Below are positions 36,980-45,766 of a stretch of 64,000 bases of DNA, in pieces. Numbering within the stretch: the first letter of the stretch is position 1; each line of letters begins with the position of its first letter. The notes below the pieces were generated by a model, which saw nothing but the letters and a program-made list of their open reading frames with translations, was not told where the DNA came from and did no database searches. Origin of the DNA: an uncultured Cytophagales bacterium (GTDB taxonomy: Bacteria > Bacteroidota > Bacteroidia > Cytophagales > Thermoflexibacteraceae); NCBI GenBank assembly GCA_938039675.1, contig CALHUI010000011.1, positions 62,001 to 126,000 on the forward strand, given 5' to 3'. The position numbers and the translations under genes are program-made.

Positions 36980-37897
36980 CTATCCCTTCAAAAAAAGCCC
37001 TTTGAGCGAATCGCCGATGCCCAACAGCGACAAAACGCTGTTGATACCGCTTTTAGCAGCACTCATAAACGGATTGTTTTCAAAAGACTGACGCAGTCGC
37101 TCATCAGGGCTTTCAGGCGCAACATAGACAGGCGATAGTTCGGGAACAGTATCCGAATTGGCGCTTTTTTGCTCTTGTTGTTTGCGCAGGCTGCTGGTAA
37201 AACGCATTGGGCTGATGCCTGTTGTTTTAATCCATACTTTTCTGAAACCCATCGTTTCCATCAGCCGCTGAAGCGTAGCAGGTGTGTAATACGACAGGTG
37301 CTCGGGGTAGGCAATCACGTTGTAATGCTCTTTCAGGTAATAGCGCAGCATAGAATTGAAATTTGGTGTGGTAATGTAAACCATGCCACCCCTGCGCAGC
37401 AGGCGATAGAATTTTTCCACCTCCTCTCGCGGATTATTGATATGCTCAATGACCTCAAAAGAAGTGATGATGTCAAACGATTCGGAGGCATATAAATCGG
37501 GGTTCAGCTCGCCTTTTTGCATAGAAATGCCTTTGGCAGCGCATATTTCTACTGCGCGGTCGGTGTATTCGGTACCGTAAACCTCCCATCCTTTTGTTTG
37601 GGCTGTTTCCAGAAAATAACCGATACCGCAACCTACGTCTAATATCCGATTGGTTTGCCTGTACGGCTCCCAACTTTGCAGCAGTTCCTCATAGCGCTTT
37701 ACCGTCAGCGGCGAGAGGTAGTCATTGCGCCCGTAGCCTTCGTAATAGGCCTCCAACTCCTGCGGCGAAGGAATTTTTTCGGCAAAAACGAAGCCGCAAT
37801 TTTGACACTGCACCAAATAATCTTTGGCATAATAGTGCTCCAAACGCTTCAGGCGCGGGCTTCGACACACAAGACAATCGGTATGAAAAAATTCCAT
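36980..37897 (-). CDS. Class I SAM-dependent methyltransferase with N-terminal zinc ribbon
   Basis: The start at 37897 (MEFFHTDCLVCRS) gives 305 residues. A CxxC...CxxC zinc ribbon (DCLVC, VQCQNCGFVF) fills the first 40. The SAM domain has motif I ILDVGCGIGYFLETA, an acidic GTEYTDRAVE and post-motif DIITSFEVIEHINNP. A ~75-residue tail, rich in Ser/Pro, ends in a short hydrophobic amphipathic stretch. This arrangement is typical of methyltransferases found with polysaccharide or sugar-modifying genes, but none are adjacent. The substrate is unknown. Confidence 0.87.
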   Translation of the reverse strand: MEFFHTDCLVCRSPRLKRLEHYYAKDYLVQCQNCGFVFAEKIPSPQELEAYYEGYGRNDYLSPLTVKRYEELLQSWEPYRQTNRILDVGCGIGYFLETAQTKGWEVYGTEYTDRAVEICAAKGISMQKGELNPDLYASESFDIITSFEVIEHINNPREEVEKFYRLLRRGGMVYITTPNFNSMLRYYLKEHYNVIAYPEHLSYYTPATLQRLMETMGFRKVWIKTTGISPMRFTSSLRKQQEQKSANSDTVPELSPVYVAPESPDERLRQSFENNPFMSAAKSGINSVLSLLGIGDSLKGLFLKG

Positions 37898-37986
37898 AAG
37901 CAGGGTAACAACAGCCAAAAATAACAGAATTTAAGTTGTCATCTTCCAAAGCTTGCGTATTTTGCGCAGATGCTGACCACAAAGCT

Positions 37987-38460
37987 ATGGCTGAACATTT
38001 ACCTTACATCATCCGATATGCCACTGAACGCGATACGTACCAACTTTGGCAACTCATGCGCGAGCTGGCTGTTTTTGAACGTTGCATAGACCGTTTCCAC
38101 GTTACCGAAGAAATGGTCAGAAATCAGGGATTTCAAAAAGAGCACCCCGATTTTCGCGCGCTGGTAGCCGAAAATATCCATATCAAAGAGTTGGGCGCTA
38201 TGGTTGTCTATTACTTTATTCCGTTTACTGCCATTGCCAAACCCACACTTTTCATCAAAGAATTTTATGTCAGCGAAAGCCTGCGCGGCCAAGGATTGGG
38301 CAAAAGCCTATTCCATGCGGTAAAGCGGGAAGCACAAGCTGTCGGCTGTGGCAACATCCAATGGAAAGCAGCCACATGGAACAAAGCCGCCATTCGCTTT
38401 TACGAACGCCAAGGAGCTAAACCAAACAACGAATGGGTGGAGTTTGGCATTAACTTGTAG
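37987..38460 (+). CDS. GNAT family N-acetyltransferase (SSAT/thialysine type)
   Basis: The ATG at 37987 (MAEHLPYIIRYATERDTYQL) gives 157 residues. The acetyl-CoA motif A is SESLRGQGLGKSLFHAVK; the FLIKEFYV-type strand before it (LFIKEFYV) and the end WNKAAIRFYERQGAK resemble the spermidine/spermine- and thialysine-acetyltransferase branch. Substrate is uncertain. It is divergent from the methyltransferase with 89 bp between starts. Confidence 0.88.
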   Translation: MAEHLPYIIRYATERDTYQLWQLMRELAVFERCIDRFHVTEEMVRNQGFQKEHPDFRALVAENIHIKELGAMVVYYFIPFTAIAKPTLFIKEFYVSESLRGQGLGKSLFHAVKREAQAVGCGNIQWKAATWNKAAIRFYERQGAKPNNEWVEFGINL

Positions 38461-38536
38461 GCAAATAAATTGCATCCATCACATCTTGGGTTTTTGCTTC
38501 ACCACAAGTAGCCATGTGTAAGTTTTTTGTGCTACG

Positions 38537-38998
38537 CTATGGTGCTAATACTTGCCTGACTGCCTCTGCGGCAAGGTCAGCTTCAAAACCTTTGCCTACC
38601 AGAAAACGAAACAAGGAATTTTTTGGTGCCGTTTTTTTGGGTTTATTGATAAGTTCTGCTGCTTTTTTCTCTGCCAACTCGAGCAGTGTAGCCCAATACT
38701 CATCGCCATCAATACTGTTTAAGGCATGGCGGATAATGGCATCAGAGAGTTTTTTTTGTCGCAACATCAGGCGGATTTTAACTCTGCCCCACTGTTTTTG
38801 GCGGAATTTGCTGTGCGCATAGGCAGCGGCAAAACGTTCATCGTTCAGGTAGTTCTCCGCCTGTAAGTGTGCCATCAGCCGCTTTTGCAACGACTCCGAC
38901 AACTCCCACTCAGCCATTTTTGCCTGTACTTCACTGCTGCAACGCTCGCGATAGGCACAGAAAGCAGCCAATTTCAGGAGTGCCTTTTCAAATTCCAT
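38537..38998 (-). CDS. recX: Regulatory protein RecX
   Basis: The 153-residue protein is made of three-helix RecX repeats: CAYRERCSSEVQAKM, YLNDERFAAAYAHSKFRQKQWG (the most conserved block) and a third repeat ending VGKGFEADLAAEAVRQVL. RecX binds RecA filaments and limits their activity. recA is not in the window. Confidence 0.92.
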   Translation of the reverse strand: MEFEKALLKLAAFCAYRERCSSEVQAKMAEWELSESLQKRLMAHLQAENYLNDERFAAAYAHSKFRQKQWGRVKIRLMLRQKKLSDAIIRHALNSIDGDEYWATLLELAEKKAAELINKPKKTAPKNSLFRFLVGKGFEADLAAEAVRQVLAP

Positions 38999-39042
38999 AA
39001 CAATAAAGCCGTGAGGTTATCCGATAGCCCAAGATAACAAAA

Positions 39043-39068
39043 AACCCTTAAGCAATTTCCTAAGGGTT
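39043..39068 (-). terminator. Terminator of the tRNA-Val pair
   Basis: An 8-bp stem (AACCCTTA / TAAGGGTT) is followed on the minus strand by TTTTTT, just beyond the second tRNA-Val. Confidence 0.75.
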
Positions 39069-39083
39069 GTTATATGTTGGTAG

Positions 39084-39158
39084 TGGAAGCTATAGGATTC
39101 GAACCTATGACCCTCTGCTTGTAAGGCAGATGCTCTGAACCGGCTGAGCTAAGCTTCC
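39084..39158 (-). tRNA. tRNA-Val (anticodon TAC), copy 2
   Basis: The minus strand folds as a 75-nt cloverleaf: acceptor GGAAGCT/AGCTTCC, D-arm TTAGCTCAGCCGG, anticodon loop CTTACAA in a TCTGC/GCAGA stem, T-arm GGTTCGAATCC, discriminator A. CCA is not encoded. It is identical to the copy at 39181-39255. Confidence 0.96.
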
Positions 39159-39180
39159 GATAACAACAAGAACTTTTTGG

Positions 39181-39255
39181 TGGAAGCTATAGGATTCGAA
39201 CCTATGACCCTCTGCTTGTAAGGCAGATGCTCTGAACCGGCTGAGCTAAGCTTCC
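39181..39255 (-). tRNA. tRNA-Val (anticodon TAC), copy 1
   Basis: Same 75-nt sequence as the neighbouring copy, 22 bp upstream of it on the minus strand; both are served by one promoter. The identity suggests a recent tandem duplication or gene conversion. Confidence 0.96.
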
Positions 39256-39292
39256 TTTCTGTTGATACTCGATTGCTTTTGTAATCGGAATG

Positions 39293-39322
39293 CAAAAGTA
39301 GATTGCTTTATTAATTAAACAA
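39293..39322 (-). promoter_or_regulatory. Promoter of the tRNA-Val pair
   Basis: On the minus strand, TTG (39320-39322), 19 nt, then TACTTTTG (39293-39300): both boxes match the Bacteroidota consensus with the usual spacing, 37 bp before the first tRNA. Confidence 0.75.
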
Positions 39323-39340
39323 GCCCTTTGCCAAAAAAAA

Positions 39341-40000
39341 TTATTCGAACTGATGCTTGTTGTTAAGAACAAATTTCAACAAACCGTTCTTTCCTTTGAT
39401 ATTCAGTTTCTTACAAATATTCGTGCGGTGGTTCTCAACTGTTTTAACGCTGATAAAAAGTGTATCGGCTATTTCCTGACTTGTCTTCATATCGGCGATT
39501 AGTTGCATAATGCGCATTTCAGCCGAGGTGAGCAATTCGGCAATAGATTGTCTGTCTTTTCTGTACTTGTCGTTATGCTTAATGCGATTAATCAAATAAT
39601 CGGAAAAAATGCTGCTGAAATAATTTTTGCCTTGCGCCACCTGCCGGATACCTTCCGAAAGGTCATCAAATACGTTTTCTTTGGAAATAAACCCTTCTAC
39701 GCCTGCATCAATGGCCTCATTAAAGGCTTCCTCATTGTGGTGCGCCGTAAAAATAACGATTTTCAACTCGGGCAATTCTGCTTTGAGATGATGCGCAAGC
39801 GAAAGCCCATCCATTTCAGGCATGTCAATATCCAAGATAATCAAGTCGGGGTGCGATTCTTTGGCCATGCGGATAGCCTCCGTTCCATTGGCCGCAATGC
39901 CCACAACCTGCATATTGGGTTCATTTTTAATTAAGTGGCTTAACCCAAGTCGCATGACAGGATGGTCATCGGCAATCAGAATTTTGATATCTTCAGGCAT
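39341..40000 (-). CDS. NarL/FixJ-type response regulator
   Basis: The 219-residue protein has an N-terminal receiver with acidic pocket ADD and phosphoacceptor D57 (LIILDIDMPEMDG). A LuxR-type helix-turn-helix follows (LTSAEMRIMQLIADMKTSQE, SVKTVENHRTNICKKL). It should bind DNA as a phosphorylation-controlled regulator. No histidine kinase is adjacent, so its partner is unlinked. The gene ends 18 bp from the tRNA-Val promoter's upstream edge. Confidence 0.93.
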   Translation of the reverse strand: MPEDIKILIADDHPVMRLGLSHLIKNEPNMQVVGIAANGTEAIRMAKESHPDLIILDIDMPEMDGLSLAHHLKAELPELKIVIFTAHHNEEAFNEAIDAGVEGFISKENVFDDLSEGIRQVAQGKNYFSSIFSDYLINRIKHNDKYRKDRQSIAELLTSAEMRIMQLIADMKTSQEIADTLFISVKTVENHRTNICKKLNIKGKNGLLKFVLNNKHQFE

Positions 40001-40330
40001 AATATGCTGTGTTATAGGGTAACTTATGCACCAAAATAGCGCAGTTTCAATTAATCCCCAAATTTATTTAGGGGTTATCCCCTATAAAAATGAATGGAAA
40101 CATGGATTTCAAATGCTTAATGCTTAATATACTTTTGTATCAGGTAAATAAGTAAACAATTCGGGTTCCACTCGCTTTGATAAACTAACTACGCTTCAAT
40201 AGACTAAACTACTCAAACACTTCCAACCAACACCTGACTACGGGTAAAATTAACGGGTTTAATTCAGTCGCGTTTATTAGCTTTACGGCTCGTAAACGCG
40301 ATTTTATTTTTCAGCTATTACCGCCGTATT
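40001..40330. promoter_or_regulatory. 330-bp gap with gcvT promoter and leader
   Basis: This region separates the divergent response regulator and gcvT. A TACTTTTG box at 40130-40137, with TTT 20 nt upstream, is the best gcvT promoter candidate. It implies a leader of roughly 185 nt, which is C/A-rich and lacks any clear short ORF. The leader ends in the hairpin annotated at 40268-40311. By eye I do not see the tandem aptamer of a glycine riboswitch. Confidence 0.45.
40268..40311 (+). terminator. Terminator-like hairpin just before gcvT (possible attenuator)
   Basis: TCGCGTTTA / TAAACGCGA forms a 9-bp perfect stem with a 16-nt loop, followed at once by TTTTATTTTT. Only 19 nt separate this U-run from the gcvT ATG. 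No gene on the plus strand precedes it, so it is not the end of another transcript; premature termination of the gcvT leader is likely. Confidence 0.55.
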
Positions 40331-41422
40331 ATGTCATTAAAAAGAGCAGCCCTTTTCGATACGCATCAGAAATTAGGTGCCAAGATAGTAACTTTTGCAG
40401 GTTATGAAATGCCTCTGCGCTATACTTCCGATATAGAAGAACATCAAACCGTACGCAAGGGCGTAGGGGTATTCGATGTATCGCACATGGGTGAATTTGT
40501 GCTCACGGGGCCTCATGCCTTAGACCTGATTCAGTATGTAACCACCAATGATGCCGCCTCATTGTATGACGGCAAGGTTCAATACAGTTGCCTGCCCAAT
40601 GGTAAAGGCGGCATTGTAGATGACCTGTTGGTGTACCGTATCAACAAGGAAAGCTATATGCTGGTTGTCAATGCCTCAAACATAGACAAGGACTGGGCGT
40701 GGATTAGCAGCTACAACAAGTGGGGCGTACAAATGGAAAATATTTCCGATGATGTTTCCCTGTTTGCCGTACAAGGGCCGCAGGCTGCCGCAGCGCTGCA
40801 AAGCCTGACAAGTGTGGACTTGCACAATATGGAATATTACACGTTTAAACGCACCAAATTTGCAGGTGTAGATAATATCATCATTTCTGCCACAGGCTAC
40901 ACTGGCTCAGGCGGCTTTGAAATTTACGTACCTAACAGCCATGCGCTGCACGTTTGGCGACATATCTTTGAGGCAGGCAAAACGTATGACATTAAACCCG
41001 TCGGGTTGGCCGCACGCGATACTTTGCGCTTGGAAATGGGCTTCTGTCTCTACGGCAACGATATCGACGACACCACCTCGCCGATTGAAGCAGGACTTAG
41101 CTGGATTACCAAATTCAATAAGGATTTTATTGACAAGCCACTGCTCGAAAAACAAAAAAACGAAGGTACAGCCCGTAAATTAGTCGGCTTCCAGATGCTG
41201 GAACGCGGCATTCCGCGCGCACACTACACACTCCACAACCAAGCCGGCGAAATCGTTGGCGAAGTTACCTCCGGAACTCAGTCGCCAAGCCTTGGTGTAG
41301 GTATCGGGCTGGGGTACGTGCAAACCTCTTACAGCAAAGCAGGAACAACTGTTTTTGTGGCTGTGCGCGATAAAAAAATCCCTGCCCAAATTGTCAAATT
41401 GCCTTTCTATAAAAAGGGATAA
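40331..41422 (+). CDS. gcvT: Aminomethyltransferase, T-protein of the glycine cleavage system
   Basis: GcvT moves the methylene group from the aminomethyl-lipoyl H-protein to tetrahydrofolate, releasing ammonia. The 363 residues are full length. Hallmarks are MPLRYTSDIEEHQTVRKGVGVFDVSHMGE, FAVQGPQA, the folate-site block TGYTGSGGFEIY and RDTLRLEMGFCLYGND. gcvH and gcvP are not adjacent. A dehydrogenase gene follows 31 bp downstream, so the two may be cotranscribed and coupled through amino-acid breakdown. Confidence 0.96.
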   Translation: MSLKRAALFDTHQKLGAKIVTFAGYEMPLRYTSDIEEHQTVRKGVGVFDVSHMGEFVLTGPHALDLIQYVTTNDAASLYDGKVQYSCLPNGKGGIVDDLLVYRINKESYMLVVNASNIDKDWAWISSYNKWGVQMENISDDVSLFAVQGPQAAAALQSLTSVDLHNMEYYTFKRTKFAGVDNIIISATGYTGSGGFEIYVPNSHALHVWRHIFEAGKTYDIKPVGLAARDTLRLEMGFCLYGNDIDDTTSPIEAGLSWITKFNKDFIDKPLLEKQKNEGTARKLVGFQMLERGIPRAHYTLHNQAGEIVGEVTSGTQSPSLGVGIGLGYVQTSYSKAGTTVFVAVRDKKIPAQIVKLPFYKKG

Positions 41423-41453
41423 TTTTGCGGCAAACATTTTTGCACTACAACAC

Positions 41454-42557
41454 ATGACCACAGAAACACAGCCACTTGTTGCCACAGAAAGCAACGTTTT
41501 TGAGCAGGTAGATGTATTAGGACACGAGCAGGTCGTTTTTTGCCACGACCGGCACACGGGTTTGAAAGCAATCATAGCTATTCATAATACCGTTTTGGGG
41601 CCTGCCATGGGCGGCACGCGCATGTGGGCCTATAGTTCCGAAAGTGAAGCTTTGGAAGATGTCCTGCGCCTCTCACGCGGCATGACTTTTAAAAATGCAA
41701 TGGCAGGTTTGCATCTGGGCGGAGGCAAGGCCGTAATTATTGGCAACTCCCGCAAAATCAAATCAGAAGCCCTGCTGCGCCTCTACGGCAAATTTGTTAA
41801 TAACCTGAACGGTAAATACATCACCGCCGAAGACATGGGCATTACCGACCGCGACATGGAGTATATCGCCCTGCATACACGTTTTGTAGGAGGTTTGCCC
41901 GAATATCGCGGCGGCAGCGGCAGCCCTTCTGGCATGACAGCCCTTGGCACTTATGTAGGCATGAAAGCAGCAGCCAAAAAAGCCTTCGGAACAGACAGTT
42001 TGGAAGGAAAAATCATCGCCGTACAAGGTGTAGGAGCCGTCGGAGAGTTCTTGGTAGAATACTTGGCAAAGGAAAATGCCAAAATATTCATTACCGACAT
42101 TTTTGAAGACCGCATCAAAAAAGTGGCATCCCGCTTCAATGTAACCGTTGTTGCCCCCGATGAAATCTACGATGTAACTGCCGATATCTACTCTCCGTGT
42201 GCAATGGGTGCTACTATAAATGACGATACACTAAGCCGCCTGAAAGCACAGGTGATTGCCGGATGTGCCAATAATCAACTGGCCGACGAACACATTCACG
42301 GCACCGCCTGTATGAACAAAGGCATCGTTTACGTACCTGATTTTGTGATTAACAGCGGCGGCGTTATCAATATTGCCACAGAAATTGCAGGCAGCTACAA
42401 TCGCGCTTGGGCAATTGCCAAAACCGAAGAAATATACAACCGCGTGGCACAAGTGCTTGAGGTAGCCGAAAATCAGCGGCGCAATGCACAGGCAGTAGCT
42501 ACCGAAATGGCATGGCAGCGCATTCGGGATATAGCCCGCATCAAGGCAACATATTAA
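41454..42557 (+). CDS. Glu/Leu/Phe/Val dehydrogenase, leucine-dehydrogenase type
   Basis: The ATG at 41454 (MTTETQPLVATESNVFEQVD) gives 367 residues. The enzyme oxidatively deaminates an amino acid with NAD. LGPAMGGTRMW and the catalytic GLHLGGGKAVI (substrate-binding Lys) are of leucine-dehydrogenase type. AEDMGI and the NAD-binding VQGVGAVGEFLVEYL follow. The size and motifs favour branched-chain amino acids over glutamate. It follows gcvT by 31 bp. Confidence 0.92.
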   Translation: MTTETQPLVATESNVFEQVDVLGHEQVVFCHDRHTGLKAIIAIHNTVLGPAMGGTRMWAYSSESEALEDVLRLSRGMTFKNAMAGLHLGGGKAVIIGNSRKIKSEALLRLYGKFVNNLNGKYITAEDMGITDRDMEYIALHTRFVGGLPEYRGGSGSPSGMTALGTYVGMKAAAKKAFGTDSLEGKIIAVQGVGAVGEFLVEYLAKENAKIFITDIFEDRIKKVASRFNVTVVAPDEIYDVTADIYSPCAMGATINDDTLSRLKAQVIAGCANNQLADEHIHGTACMNKGIVYVPDFVINSGGVINIATEIAGSYNRAWAIAKTEEIYNRVAQVLEVAENQRRNAQAVATEMAWQRIRDIARIKATY

Positions 42558-42649
42558 GCCGTTTTTGCGTATCACTGTACAGGAATAGCTTTCTTTACAG
42601 GAAGCTGTTTTTATTTGTATTACCCCATCACAATTACTGCAATTGTTAT

Positions 42650-43321
42650 ATGAAATACCGACTGATTACTGCAGCCCTCGTACTTTCTTGGGCTGTCATT
42701 AGCTGCACAGAAAATAAAAATCCGGTCGTGCAAAAAAATGCAATCGTAGAACCTGTCGAAGAGGAAGCAGACCCTTGGGCAAATATGCCCGAAACAGAAG
42801 AAGAAGCACTTCCCGAAGCCCCTCTTAAACAACTAATAAGTGCATTAAAAGATAGCATAGAGCGCAATTGGTACCTTGCTGTCAAATCGGATGAAAATAA
42901 GCTGGCAAAAATTTTACAACTGACTGCCCGATTGGAAAAATATCCCAAACACGATAAAAACACAGCCGACTCTATTAAAATACTTCACAAGTGGCTAATC
43001 AACAATCCTTTAACATGGGAAACACTTGCAGACATCAACAAAACTCTCACTTACGACAACAACTTTGACAGGCTAATACAACTCGTGCGACAATTGCGCA
43101 ATACGCCCGGCAGCGAAAGCTGTACTGCCTGCACTGAGTTATACGAAGAAGTCAGTGCCTTATATGACGACGATTTTATTCTACGCCGTCGCTATGACAA
43201 AGCCGCTGTTTTGCTCAACAAATTGATAGATAAAAATCAGGACAGTATCAAACTGCTGCCTACACCGCTCAATCAGGTAAGCCGCAAGCCCTTGTTTATG
43301 CCAACGGCCAATGCCTTATAA
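42650..43321 (+). CDS. Lipoprotein of unknown function
   Basis: The start at 42650 gives 223 residues with a lipoprotein signal (MKYRLITAALVLSWAVISC, Cys after VIS). An acidic linker (EPVEEEADPWANMPETEEE) and a mostly helical body with a CTAC pair follow. I recognise no family. Its 3' end overlaps the convergent PAP2 gene by 6 bp. Confidence 0.7.
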   Translation: MKYRLITAALVLSWAVISCTENKNPVVQKNAIVEPVEEEADPWANMPETEEEALPEAPLKQLISALKDSIERNWYLAVKSDENKLAKILQLTARLEKYPKHDKNTADSIKILHKWLINNPLTWETLADINKTLTYDNNFDRLIQLVRQLRNTPGSESCTACTELYEEVSALYDDDFILRRRYDKAAVLLNKLIDKNQDSIKLLPTPLNQVSRKPLFMPTANAL

Positions 43322-43972
43322 CTTTCTCTGCCAAAAGGGGCGGTTGAACCAACGTTTCGGCTGCTCCATTTGGTATCCTACATAAACAGCGGTCAGCGTG
43401 CCGATACAAGCACCTGCATACGCATCTATGCCAAAATGCTGGGCAAGATATATCCTTGAAAATGCCGCAATCAGTGCCAGCAAAAAACATCCAAAGGAAA
43501 ACCAATGACTCCGCCCCTGCATCATTATGCTCAAACTGAGGAAAAGGGCAAAGGCTGTAGTAGAATGACCGGACGGAAAGCTGTTAGTTGTATGGATAGT
43601 TACTCCATCCACATAGTGCAGCGGTACTAAATCGCCAAAGTAGGCAGCTGGCCGTGGCATATCGGCAAACAGGGTTCTTTTGAGCAATTGTGCCGTCAGC
43701 CCTGAAATGCCCCAGGCAATCAGTATCTGCACACTGTGCCTGAAACGCACCCAAAGCATGGCAACCGCTGCCGCAACAGCAAACAATCCATCACCCAGAT
43801 GCGTAGCATATTGAAAGAAAATATCTGCCGCGGGACTGTGCAGCCTATTCACATAAATTACCTCATCGCCTTTGGGCAGGAAGAGCAATACAATGCCCGC
43901 TGCCAATAATACCAGCATCAAAGGCAGCAGAAAGCCGCTGTTGCGGCGCAAAAGCTCGTTTAATGATTCCAT
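43316..43972 (-). CDS. PAP2-family membrane phosphatase
   Basis: The 218 residues hold about six TM helices and the three-part PAP2 active site: KRTLFADMPRP, FPSGHSTTAF and SRIYLAQHFGIDAYAG. It is likely a lipid phosphatase acting on phosphatidate, undecaprenyl diphosphate or lipid A. It starts 3 bp after the stop of the HMG-CoA-lyase-like gene, so the pair is one unit. Confidence 0.92.
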   Translation of the reverse strand: MESLNELLRRNSGFLLPLMLVLLAAGIVLLFLPKGDEVIYVNRLHSPAADIFFQYATHLGDGLFAVAAAVAMLWVRFRHSVQILIAWGISGLTAQLLKRTLFADMPRPAAYFGDLVPLHYVDGVTIHTTNSFPSGHSTTAFALFLSLSIMMQGRSHWFSFGCFLLALIAAFSRIYLAQHFGIDAYAGACIGTLTAVYVGYQMEQPKRWFNRPFWQRKL

Positions 43973-43975
43973 GAA

Positions 43976-44821
43976 TTATCCAAAAACAGTAACACTTAAT
44001 CGCATAGCCCTGCCAAAGGCTTCGTGATTAATCCCCGTAGAAATATGCTCACGCTCAAAATATTCAATCATAGCCTCAGTTGCTATGTTTCCTGTCAGTT
44101 CGTCTTTTGCCATCGGGCAGCCGCCAAACCCTCTCAACGCCCCGTCAAATCGCCGACAGCCAGCCTGCCATGCAGCAGCTACTTTGCGAACAGCCGTGCG
44201 GGGATGCGAATGGAAATGTGCCCCAAACTCAATATGAGGAAAAGCAGGTATCAATGTGCCAAATGCCCGCTTGATATTGTCCGGATTGGATACGCCAATC
44301 GTATCGGCAAGGGCAATGATTTGAATACCTAACGCATTCATTTTCAATGTCATTTCTCCAAGTACATTCTCATTATAAGGGTCGCCGTAATGATTGCCGA
44401 AACCCATAGAAAAATAAACGACTAATTGTTTGTCATGCGCTGTACACAATTGCTGTATTTCCTTAACCACTTCAATTGCCTCAGCTATGCTCTTGTTGGT
44501 ATTGCGCAACTGGAAAGTTTCGGAAACAGACAGCGGAAAACCCAAATATCGGATTTCTGGGTAGCGCACTGCTATTTTAGCACCGCTGACACTTGCCACA
44601 ATAGCAAGCAACTGCGTTGAGGTGGCCGACAAATCCAGTCCGGCAAGTACTTCAGCAGTGTCCCGCATTTGCGGTATCACCTTAGGCGATACAAAACTAC
44701 CAAAATCAAGCGTATCAAACCCGACTTTCAGCAAGGCATTCAGGTAATTGATTTTGACCTCCGTAGGCACAAAATCATGTAAACCCTGCATAGCATCGCG
44801 CGGGCACTCAATCAATTTCAT
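43976..44821 (-). CDS. Hydroxymethylglutaryl-CoA lyase-like enzyme
   Basis: The 281-residue TIM barrel belongs to the DRE-TIM (HMGL-like) family. It starts IECPRDAMQGLHDFVPTEVK, with metal/substrate region GDPYNENV and ADTIGVSNP. FGAHFHSHP (metal His pair) and the loop GFGGCPMAKDELTGN with the HMG-CoA-lyase catalytic Cys follow. It would cleave HMG-CoA to acetyl-CoA and acetoacetate in leucine catabolism, which fits the leucine-type dehydrogenase 1.4 kb away. Other DRE-TIM reactions cannot be excluded. Confidence 0.88.
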   Translation of the reverse strand: MKLIECPRDAMQGLHDFVPTEVKINYLNALLKVGFDTLDFGSFVSPKVIPQMRDTAEVLAGLDLSATSTQLLAIVASVSGAKIAVRYPEIRYLGFPLSVSETFQLRNTNKSIAEAIEVVKEIQQLCTAHDKQLVVYFSMGFGNHYGDPYNENVLGEMTLKMNALGIQIIALADTIGVSNPDNIKRAFGTLIPAFPHIEFGAHFHSHPRTAVRKVAAAWQAGCRRFDGALRGFGGCPMAKDELTGNIATEAMIEYFEREHISTGINHEAFGRAMRLSVTVFG

Positions 44822-44897
44822 AGTAAAAGCAAAATGTTGTGCTGTTTATTGGCTGCGAATTTATTGCTTTGTGTGCAAAAGAATATAACTTTCGGAT

Positions 44898-45674
44898 ATG
44901 CTGACCAAACGCATCATTCCTTGTTTAGATATCAAAAACGGTAAGACCGTTAAAGGCATTAACTTCATCAATCTCATTGATGCAGGCGACCCTGTGGAAC
45001 AGGCTGCTTACTATGCGCAAGCAGGTGCCGATGAGCTCGTTTTTCTGGACATCACCGCCACAGTGGAAGGACGTAAGACCTTAATAGAATTAGTCAAAAA
45101 AATTGCAAGAGAAATCAATATTCCGTTTACGGTAGGTGGGGGCATCAGCCATGTTGCTGATGTAGATGCTTTGCTGAAAGCCGGTGCAGATAAAATCTCC
45201 ATCAACTCCTCAGCAGTTCGCAATCCCGAAATTATTGGCCAAATGGCGCTCGAGTTTGGCAGCCAGTGCGTAGTTGTAGCTATTGACTCACGTAACCTAA
45301 ACGGACAAGATATCGTTCACACACACGGGGGGCGCGTGCCCACTACGCTTCAAACGCTTGCATGGGCAAAAGAAGTACAAGAACGCGGCGCAGGGGAAAT
45401 TCTACTCACTTCTATGGATCATGACGGTACGAAAAGCGGATTTGCCAAGCAACTGACAGGCACAATGAGCCATATGCTTGAAATACCGGTAATAGCCTCC
45501 GGAGGAGCAGGAACAAAGGAACATTTCGCCGAAATTTTTGAAAACGATGATGCCTCCGCTGCATTGGCTGCAAGCATTTTCCATTTTCGCGAAGTAGATA
45601 TAACAGAATTAAAGCAGTACTTGGTACAGCGGGGTTGCCCAATACGAACCATTTCAAAAAATTTAATTGCATAA
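44898..45674 (+). CDS. hisF: Imidazole glycerol phosphate synthase subunit HisF
   Basis: HisF is the cyclase half of the HisFH enzyme of histidine synthesis, also yielding AICAR. The 258-residue barrel has catalytic D11 ([15 protein letters not shown]) and D130 (VVVAIDSR). Phosphate-binding loops GGGI and ASGGAGT are also present. No other his gene is in the window; the normal his operon is therefore split or located elsewhere, or this is a second copy. Confidence 0.96.
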   Translation: MLTKRIIPCLDIKNGKTVKGINFINLIDAGDPVEQAAYYAQAGADELVFLDITATVEGRKTLIELVKKIAREINIPFTVGGGISHVADVDALLKAGADKISINSSAVRNPEIIGQMALEFGSQCVVVAIDSRNLNGQDIVHTHGGRVPTTLQTLAWAKEVQERGAGEILLTSMDHDGTKSGFAKQLTGTMSHMLEIPVIASGGAGTKEHFAEIFENDDASAALAASIFHFREVDITELKQYLVQRGCPIRTISKNLIA

Positions 45675-45697
45675 AAGACTTTTATTAGGTAGTTTTG
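45667..45697 (+). promoter_or_regulatory. Promoter of the secreted TPR gene
   Basis: TTG (45667-45669), 20 nt, TAGTTTTG (45690-45697) matches the Bacteroidota consensus, 69 bp before the ATG at 45767. It overlaps the last codons of hisF. Confidence 0.55.
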
Positions 45698-45766
45698 GCA
45701 TGATAATATAATATATTTATGGTAAACCGTGCAAGTACCAATAGCTAAATTTTACTCAGTAATCTT

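Noticed and set aside
39084-39255. Tandem tRNA repeat as an integration site (att)
   Set aside because: No integrase, phage or plasmid gene flanks it; the repeat is simply two tRNA genes.
40130-40330. Known glycine riboswitch before gcvT
   Set aside because: The tandem aptamer core is not visible by eye; only the terminator-like hairpin supports regulation.
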